In this document: positions 58,484 to 64,000 of the stretch, one piece after another
How the letters are laid out: every line of letters starts with the position of its first letter
Position numbering within the stretch: the first letter of the stretch is position 1
DNA from: JBJHDF01 sp050486405
GTDB taxonomy: Bacteria; Pseudomonadota; Gammaproteobacteria; Pseudomonadales; Cellvibrionaceae
Assembly (NCBI GenBank): GCA_050486405.1
Contig: JBJHDF010000006.1
Span: forward strand, 62,001 to 126,000
Length of the DNA: 64,000 bases
Direction: 5' to 3'
The notes under the pieces: model-generated
What the model was told of the DNA's origin: nothing
Databases searched by the model: none
The model's input: the letters and a program-made list of their open reading frames with translations, nothing else
Position numbers and translations under genes: made by a program

Positions 58484-61102
58484 GTGCTTGAAGCCTACCG
58501 CAATCATGTCGCCGAGCGCGCCGAACAAGGCGTACCCCCCAAACCCCTCAACGCCGAACAGGTCGCCGGCCTGGTGGAGTTGCTGAAAAGCCCGCCCGCC
58601 GGAGAGGAAAGCTTTCTGCTGGACCTGATCAGCAACCGGGTCCCGCCGGGGGTGGACGAGGCCGCCTACGTCAAGGCCGCCTTTCTCAGCGCCATAGTGC
58701 GCGGCGAAGCCGCCTCGCCCCTGATCGACCGGGCCCAGGCGGTCAAACTGCTGGGCAATATGCACGGCGGCTACAATATCGAGACCCTGGTGAATCTGCT
58801 GGACGGTGCCGAACTGGCGCCCCTGGCCGCCGAGGAGCTCAAGCACACATTGCTGATGTTCGAGGCCTTTCACGATGTGGCGGAAAAGGCCAGGGCCGGC
58901 AACAGTCACGCCCAGGGCGTACTGGAGTCCTGGGCCGAGGGCGAGTGGTTCACCCGCCGCCCGGCTGTGCCCGAGAGCATCAAACTCACGGTTTTCAAGG
59001 TCACCGGCGAAACCAACACCGACGACCTGTCCCCGGCCCAGGACGCCTGGTCCCGCCCGGACATCCCCCTGCACGCCCGCGCCATGTACAAGATGGAGCG
59101 CGGGGGCCTGAACCCGGACCAGCCCGGTGAGGTCGGTCCGCTGCAACAGATCGAGACCCTGAAAACCAAAGGCTACCCGCTGGCCTTCGTGGGCGACGTG
59201 GTCGGCACCGGCTCCAGCCGCAAATCCGCCACCAACTCGGTGCTCTGGTACATCGGCGACGACATCCCCGGCGTGCCCAACAAGCGCACTGGCGGCGTCT
59301 GCATCGGCAGCAAGGTGGCCCCGATCTTCTACAACACCATGGAAGACGCCGGCGCCCTGGTCTTTGAGGCCCCGGTGGACGACCTGAATATGGGTGACGT
59401 GATCGAGGTGCGCCCCTACGACGGCAAGATCCACAACGCCGAGACCGGCGCGCTGATCTGCGAGTTCGGCCTTAAGTCCCAGGTGCTGCTGGACGAAGTA
59501 CGCGCTGGCGGCCGCATCCCGCTGATCATTGGCCGCGGCCTTACCGCCAAGGCCCGCGAAGCCCTGGGCCTGGGGGAGAGCGAGCTGTTCCGCAAGCCCG
59601 AGCAACCCGAAGACACCGGCAAGGGCTACACCCTGGCGCAGAAAATGGTGGGCAAGGCCTGCGGCATGGAGGGCATCCGCCCCGGCACCTACTGCGAACC
59701 CCATATGACCACCGTGGGCTCCCAGGACACCACCGGCCCCATGACCCGGGACGAACTCAAGGACCTGGCCTGTCTGGGCTTCTCCGCCGATCTGACCATG
59801 CAGTCCTTCTGCCACACCGCCGCCTACCCCAAGCCGGTGGACATAGACACCCAGCACACCCTGCCCGACTTTATCATGACCCGCGGCGGCGTCTCCCTGC
59901 GCCCCGGCGACGGCATCATTCACAGCTGGCTCAACCGCATGTTGCTGCCCGACACCGTGGGCACCGGCGGTGACTCCCACACCCGCTTCCCCCTGGGCAT
60001 CTCCTTCCCGGCCGGCTCCGGCCTGGTGGCCTTTGCCGCGGCCACCGGCGTTATGCCGCTGGACATGCCCGAATCGGTGCTGGTGCGCTTCAAGGGCGAG
60101 ATGCAACCCGGCATCACCCTGCGCGACCTGGTCAACGCCATCCCCTACTACGCCATCCAGCAGGGCCTGCTCACCGTAGACAAGAAAGGCAAGAAGAACA
60201 TCTTCTCCGGCCGCATCCTGGAAGTGGAAGGCCTGCCCCACCTGAAAGTGGAACAGGCGTTTGAAATCTCCGACGCCTCCGCCGAACGCTCCGCTGCCGG
60301 CTGCACCATCAAGCTGGATCGGGAACCCATCATCGAATACCTGAACTCCAACATCACCATGCTGCGCTGGATGATCGAGCAGGGCTACGGCGATGTGCGC
60401 ACCCTGGAGCGCCGGGCACGCAAGATGGAAGAATGGCTGGCCAACCCGGAACTTATGGAAGCCGACACCGACGCCGAATACGCCGCCGTGATCGAGATCG
60501 ACCTGGCGGACGTCAAGGAACCCATCCTCGCCTGCCCCAACGATCCGGACGACGTGAAAAAACTCTCCGAGGTACAGGGTGCAAAAATCGACGAGGTGTT
60601 TATCGGCTCCTGCATGACCAACATCGGCCACTTCCGCGCCGCCGGCAAACTGCTGGACGCCACCAAAGACGAACTGGCCACCCGCCTGTGGATAGCCCCG
60701 CCCACCAAAATGGACGAACACCAGTTGATGGAAGAAGGCTACTTCAACATCTTCGGCCGCAAAGGTGCCCGCACCGAAATGCCCGGCTGCTCCCTGTGCA
60801 TGGGCAACCAGGCCCGGGTGGCGCCAGGCGCCACGGTGGTCTCCACCTCCACCCGCAACTTCCCCAACCGCCTGGGCAACGGCGCCAACGTCTACCTGGC
60901 CTCGGCGGAACTGGCGGCGGTCGCCGCCGTCATCGGCAAACTGCCCACCCCAGCGGAATACCTGGAGTACGTAAAAGACATCAACAGCATGGCCGGGGAA
61001 ATCTACCGCTACCTGAACTTCAATGAGATCGAGGAGTACCAGAAAGCGGCCAACGAAGGGCAGAAAATTGCGGCTGTGCAGATTGAGGATGTGACAGTCT
61101 AG
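58484..61102 (+). CDS. acnB: Aconitate hydratase B
   Basis: An 872-residue citrate-cycle enzyme that isomerises citrate and isocitrate with a 4Fe-4S cluster, and in relatives binds mRNA when the cluster is lost. The domain order is that of AcnB: HEAT-like N-terminus, the swivel domain before the catalytic core, then the three core domains. Cluster ligands are C710 in IGSCMTNIGHF and C769 and C772 in PGCSLCMGN, at the same positions as in E. coli. The start is GTG with AGAGGA nine bases upstream. Confidence 0.98.
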   Translation: MLEAYRNHVAERAEQGVPPKPLNAEQVAGLVELLKSPPAGEESFLLDLISNRVPPGVDEAAYVKAAFLSAIVRGEAASPLIDRAQAVKLLGNMHGGYNIETLVNLLDGAELAPLAAEELKHTLLMFEAFHDVAEKARAGNSHAQGVLESWAEGEWFTRRPAVPESIKLTVFKVTGETNTDDLSPAQDAWSRPDIPLHARAMYKMERGGLNPDQPGEVGPLQQIETLKTKGYPLAFVGDVVGTGSSRKSATNSVLWYIGDDIPGVPNKRTGGVCIGSKVAPIFYNTMEDAGALVFEAPVDDLNMGDVIEVRPYDGKIHNAETGALICEFGLKSQVLLDEVRAGGRIPLIIGRGLTAKAREALGLGESELFRKPEQPEDTGKGYTLAQKMVGKACGMEGIRPGTYCEPHMTTVGSQDTTGPMTRDELKDLACLGFSADLTMQSFCHTAAYPKPVDIDTQHTLPDFIMTRGGVSLRPGDGIIHSWLNRMLLPDTVGTGGDSHTRFPLGISFPAGSGLVAFAAATGVMPLDMPESVLVRFKGEMQPGITLRDLVNAIPYYAIQQGLLTVDKKGKKNIFSGRILEVEGLPHLKVEQAFEISDASAERSAAGCTIKLDREPIIEYLNSNITMLRWMIEQGYGDVRTLERRARKMEEWLANPELMEADTDAEYAAVIEIDLADVKEPILACPNDPDDVKKLSEVQGAKIDEVFIGSCMTNIGHFRAAGKLLDATKDELATRLWIAPPTKMDEHQLMEEGYFNIFGRKGARTEMPGCSLCMGNQARVAPGATVVSTSTRNFPNRLGNGANVYLASAELAAVAAVIGKLPTPAEYLEYVKDINSMAGEIYRYLNFNEIEEYQKAANEGQKIAAVQIEDVTV

Positions 61103-61125
61103 CTCCCTGGACGCGAGCTAAACCC

Positions 61126-61168
61126 ATAACCAAAAGCGCAGCCTTAAGGCGGCTGCGCTTTTGGTTAT
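61126..61168. terminator. Bidirectional intrinsic terminator after acnB
   Basis: A perfect 18-base stem, ATAACCAAAAGCGCAGCC with a 7-base loop TTAAGGC and its partner, includes AAAAGCGCAGCC...GGCTGCGCTTTT, so both strands give a GC-rich stem followed by T's. It lies 23 bases after the acnB stop and 40 bases after the stop of the convergent barrel gene. Confidence 0.9.
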
Positions 61169-61208
61169 GCTTCTCGATTACTACGTAACTGCCTTACGGC
61201 CCCAAACA

Positions 61209-61808
61209 TTACCAACTCCTAAAAGTGTAGCTGTAACCGATAGAAAGCTGCAGGTCGCTATCCTCAATCCTCTGTATATTGCTAAGTAAAATTACATGCG
61301 TATCCCGGTCAGAGCGATACAGACGACCCTGCTCTCGGTATTCCATTTCTCTGCGAGAACGACCGCCGTCAAACACACGGTACATTGCACCCACGTCCAC
61401 GCGGTGGCGGCGATCTCTGGACAAGGCAAGACGCAAACCACCACCAATCGACAGCCCGTAGAATCGTCTAACATCTTTGTCGGAAAGCGAACAGCTACCC
61501 TCCGAGTCCGAGGGACAAACGTTCAAATAGCCATTGTTGCCGTAGTGGACGCTCAGCCTGGGCTGAACGAGCGGCTGCCCCGAACGGATATAGTAGTGTG
61601 CCCTGACGGCGGGCCTACGCGCGGTGCCATAGATTACACCAGCATCGAAGCGCCCATGCTGATAAGCCAAATCTACTCCACCCCCCGGGCCACCCCAGGA
61701 ACCGTACAAAGGCCCACCCCCTGCTCCGAGGGAGAACCTGCTCTCTGATGCCCCATGCACATGAATGCAGAAGAGCAGCAAAACGATGCCAACTGAAAAC
61801 CTGGTCAT
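61209..61808 (-). CDS. Small outer-membrane beta-barrel-like protein
   Basis: A 199-residue exported protein (signal peptide MTRFSVGIVLLLFCIHVHG) with a Gly-rich start (LGAGGGPLYGSWGGPGGGVD) and short strand pairs, ending YSYTFRSW, a barrel-like terminus. VCPSDSEGSC offers a possible disulfide. No specific family is recognised. The ATG at 61808 is preferred over a TTG at 61817. Confidence 0.7.
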   Translation of the reverse strand: MTRFSVGIVLLLFCIHVHGASESRFSLGAGGGPLYGSWGGPGGGVDLAYQHGRFDAGVIYGTARRPAVRAHYYIRSGQPLVQPRLSVHYGNNGYLNVCPSDSEGSCSLSDKDVRRFYGLSIGGGLRLALSRDRRHRVDVGAMYRVFDGGRSRREMEYREQGRLYRSDRDTHVILLSNIQRIEDSDLQLSIGYSYTFRSW

Positions 61809-61860
61809 AATAATCAATCTTCATGTACTGGAATCACCGCCACGGACAAAGCGCGACGCG

Positions 61861-62772
61861 CTAGCGGATAATATCGGCGTCGGGCAACAGCTCGGGTTGA
61901 CCCCGGCCCAAGTCTTCGGGCAGGTTGGGATTCTCCAGGACAATCACCCTGGGCGTTGGTGTGCGCAGCGTCTCCAGAAAATCGCCGTAGTGCTCCTCGA
62001 ACAACGCATCCAGACTGCCGTCACGTTTTGCGCTGGCCAGGCCCAGAGTGAGTCGTTCGCTCAGCTCTGGGCGGTTAACACTGACCTGAATATGAATGTG
62101 CAAAGGATAGTAGATGACCAGTTCCGGCACTATCGCCAATTGCTCGGCATAGCCCGACGCGGCCAGCGAATCCTCCACTTCCAGCGCGCCCAGAGGGAAA
62201 TAGTCAAAGCGCTTACGTGTCAGCATGGTGTAGAGCTGGGCAATGTTGGCGCCCTCCACCACGGGTAGGTCGGCATGTTGCAGCACCGCAATATCGCTCC
62301 AGCCAGCCCCCTGGCCCGCCGAAAACTGCCGCAGGTCATCCAGGCTCTGTATGGCCTGGAATCTGGGCAAGTCCTCACGCCGCACGATCAACCTGCGGTA
62401 GCCCATCAAACCGTTGGCCAGGGGTGTGGGGATTACGGTCATGGGAGGATCGGGCTGGAGGTTCACCCGCCAGATAGGGGCATTTCTCATGGCGATGGTT
62501 TTGCCGTCGCGCAACTCGCGTATGGCCCGCTCGATGCTGCGATGCTCGTTGTCCTGGATCAGGAGGAAATCACCGTAATCCGCACGGGTTCTTTCCAGGG
62601 CCAGTCCGATAACGGCCTCTTCATAGGCGATGCGTGTACTGGTGATTCCCCACACCCACAGCGGCACAACTTGCGGTGATTCTGGAGTGTCCGCGTTCAC
62701 TGATGCCGCAATGACGGTGCACAACAGCAAGGAGTATAAGCGCAACACGCAACGTTTTGCAGATAGTGTCAT
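61861..62772 (-). CDS. Periplasmic substrate-binding-like protein
   Basis: A 303-residue exported protein (signal peptide about 1-27, cleavage near VNA-D). The mature part looks like a type 2 periplasmic binding protein: RAIRELRDGKTIAMRNAPIW, PTPLANGLMGYRRLIVRREDLPRF, LDDLRQFSAGQGAGWSDIAVL and YTMLTRKRFDYFPLGALE. No ABC permease is nearby, so it may be an orphan or a sensor partner. Ligand unknown. Confidence 0.75.
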   Translation of the reverse strand: MTLSAKRCVLRLYSLLLCTVIAASVNADTPESPQVVPLWVWGITSTRIAYEEAVIGLALERTRADYGDFLLIQDNEHRSIERAIRELRDGKTIAMRNAPIWRVNLQPDPPMTVIPTPLANGLMGYRRLIVRREDLPRFQAIQSLDDLRQFSAGQGAGWSDIAVLQHADLPVVEGANIAQLYTMLTRKRFDYFPLGALEVEDSLAASGYAEQLAIVPELVIYYPLHIHIQVSVNRPELSERLTLGLASAKRDGSLDALFEEHYGDFLETLRTPTPRVIVLENPNLPEDLGRGQPELLPDADIIR

Positions 62773-62834
62773 CGTGAACTCCTTTTAACAGTTTGGCCCC
62801 GGCGCCGAACCTCCACAACCGGAGGGAGAGTCCT

Positions 62835-63395
62835 TTACGCCTCCACCTTCCACTTGATATTGCAACCCAGGCTCGGCTGCTGATCCGGCGAGGGCTGTTC
62901 GCCCCGGGACAGAGCGCGGCCAGCGGCGAGCAGGTCTTCACCAGTGACCGGGATGTCATTGCCGGGGCGACTACCGTCCATCTGGCCGCGATAGACGAGC
63001 TTCTGCTTGGAGTCGAAGAGATAGAAGTCCGGGGTGCAGGCGGCATCGAAGATGCGGGCCACATCCTGGCTTTCGTCGTACAGGTAAGGAAAATCAAAAC
63101 CGTACTTTTCAGCAAACCCCGGCATTTTTTCCGGCGCATCGTCCGGGTAGGTTTCCGGGTCATTGGAGCTGATGGCCACACACTGGATACCCAGAGCTGC
63201 CAACTCGGTGCTCAGTTGCTTCAAAAAAGGCGCTATGTGCAACACAAAGGGGCAGTGGTTGCAGATAAACATCACCAACAACCCCTTGTCGCCCTGACAC
63301 TCGGGAACGGATACCAAATGTCCGCCGGGCTCCGGCAGGGTGACATCGGGCAACCGGGTGCCCAGGGGCAGCATGTTAGAAGGGGTGCGGGCCAT
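62835..63395 (-). CDS. Thioredoxin-fold redox protein (AhpC/TSA-like)
   Basis: A 186-residue cytoplasmic-looking protein with a CxxC site, C45-N-H-C48, in VMFICNHCPFV. FLKQLSTELAALGIQCVAISSNDPETYPDD and AACTPDFYLFDSKQKLVYRGQMDGSRPGND follow. This fits the family of small thiol-disulfide oxidoreductases with a CNHCP motif. Partner and role are unknown. No signal peptide is seen. Confidence 0.88.
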   Translation of the reverse strand: MARTPSNMLPLGTRLPDVTLPEPGGHLVSVPECQGDKGLLVMFICNHCPFVLHIAPFLKQLSTELAALGIQCVAISSNDPETYPDDAPEKMPGFAEKYGFDFPYLYDESQDVARIFDAACTPDFYLFDSKQKLVYRGQMDGSRPGNDIPVTGEDLLAAGRALSRGEQPSPDQQPSLGCNIKWKVEA

Positions 63396-63419
63396 GGTTA
63401 ATCTCCCTTGGTCATTCAG

Positions 63420-64000
63420 CTAAAGGCGTACACGTTCTGCCCCCAACCTTACCACGAGCTCCGGCCGGACAAAAGCCCGGGCCGCGAGCAGCAGAAGCAC
63501 CAGGGCCAACAGCAGACTGACGCTGCCGCCGCTGGAGGAACTCCCCGAGGCAGGCGGCGGAACAGCTCCACCACCGTTGCCATTGCCGTTTCCGTTGGTG
63601 CCATTTGCCAGGGGCGGCGGTTCCGGACAGCCAGCCTCGGAGCCCGGCAGGTCGGCGCCATCGGTGGCTTCGGCCGGTTCTCCATAGACGATACCCCGGC
63701 CTGCAGTGCTCATGTAGACCCTTCCGAAATGGTTCATGTCTCCCAGCACAAAGCGCCCATTGCCCGGCCCGCCGTACTGGTGGTCGTCGTCATTGACCCG
63801 CACCCAGGTGGCACCGGCATCGGTGCTGCGGTGGATGCCGCGCACACCACCCACCGTGCCCCAGATGTAGGCGGTGGGATAGTTGCTGCTGGCCGCCGCC
63901 TTGCCAAAACCAATGGCGTGGGCGTTGCTCACATTGTTCAGCACGGTAAAGGAGGCACCGGCGTCGGTACTGCGCGCCAGACCGCCATTGTTGAGCGCCA
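63420..64000 (-). CDS. C-terminus of a GH74 xyloglucanase-like protein (5' end beyond window)
   Basis: The frame is open to the right edge. The visible 193 residues include YPTAYIWGTVGGVRGIHRST, DAGATWVRVNDDDHQYG and FVLGDMNHFGRVYMSTAGRG, which match the last blade of GH74 xyloglucan-specific enzymes. A Gly/Asn linker follows, then SSSSGGSVSLLLALVLLLLAA and a basic tail, a sorting signal like GlyGly-CTERM though with a longer tail. The start and catalytic residues lie outside the window. Confidence 0.75.
   Translation of the reverse strand, partial: ALNNGGLARSTDAGASFTVLNNVSNAHAIGFGKAAASSNYPTAYIWGTVGGVRGIHRSTDAGATWVRVNDDDHQYGGPGNGRFVLGDMNHFGRVYMSTAGRGIVYGEPAEATDGADLPGSEAGCPEPPPLANGTNGNGNGNGGGAVPPPASGSSSSGGSVSLLLALVLLLLAARAFVRPELVVRLGAERVRL

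Overview
The window looks like a GC-rich, Gram-negative gammaproteobacterium, probably marine and near the Cellvibrionales. The signs are a RelA, CysM and BarA/GacS neighbourhood, a LepA-LepB-DUF4845-Rnc-Era-RecO block, RapA, AcnB, LpxH, several outer-membrane barrels, a TonB-dependent receptor and, at the right edge, the C-terminus of a GH74 xyloglucanase-like protein. This placement rests on gene content alone. No rRNA, tRNA, CRISPR array, phage or intact transposase was seen.

Layout. 1-8.3 kb: a TonB-dependent receptor (cut by the left edge), relA, cysM and the hybrid kinase barA/gacS. 8.3-15.7 kb: translation, secretion and RNA-processing genes recO, era, rnc, DUF4845, lepB, lepA and argS. 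15.7-24.5 kb: yqcC, dinG, a PlsC-like acyltransferase, a REC-GGDEF-REC regulator, small secreted proteins, a HIT protein and an unknown winged-helix/nuclease-like protein. 24.5-36.8 kb: deaD with a long leader, rapA, yeaD, a Tat-type multicopper oxidase with a SCO1 partner, mdh and a dimeric dUTPase. 36.8-41.1 kb: the tmk-holB-pilZ-tatD set, split by an opposite-strand TraF-like barrel gene. 41.2-46.7 kb: an RND (MMPL) permease, a LolA-like protein, a DUF1302-like barrel and a TetR regulator, probably a lipid or hydrophobic-substrate export set. 46.8-50.8 kb: ppiB, lpxH, DUF1287, miaE, DUF1289 and an SMP-30 lipoprotein. 50.9-57.0 kb: a tightly coupled set of outer-membrane barrel, secreted Pro/Glu-rich protein, ECF sigma factor, anti-sigma factor and subtilisin-like protease. 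57.3-64 kb: a FAS1 lipoprotein, acnB, a small barrel, a substrate-binding protein, a thioredoxin-like protein and the GH74-type C-terminus.

The most unusual content lies between genes. At least nine copies or fragments of a modular, nested-palindrome repeat family occupy the gaps at 15.7-16.7, 22.9-23.2, 26.7-27.4, 35.6-36.1 and 44.4-44.6 kb. Different copies have different stems, but their small hairpins keep one loop: on one strand 17 of 17 listed hairpins read C-[ANGGAN]-G. That is the known geometry of a CsrA/RsmA binding site, and the window also carries barA/gacS, the kinase of the Gac/Csr(Rsm) pathway. A second small repeat, with a terminal hairpin that recalls IS200/IS605 ends, sits beside three of these clusters. 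The sequence supports the repeats and their loop conservation directly; binding and function are inference.
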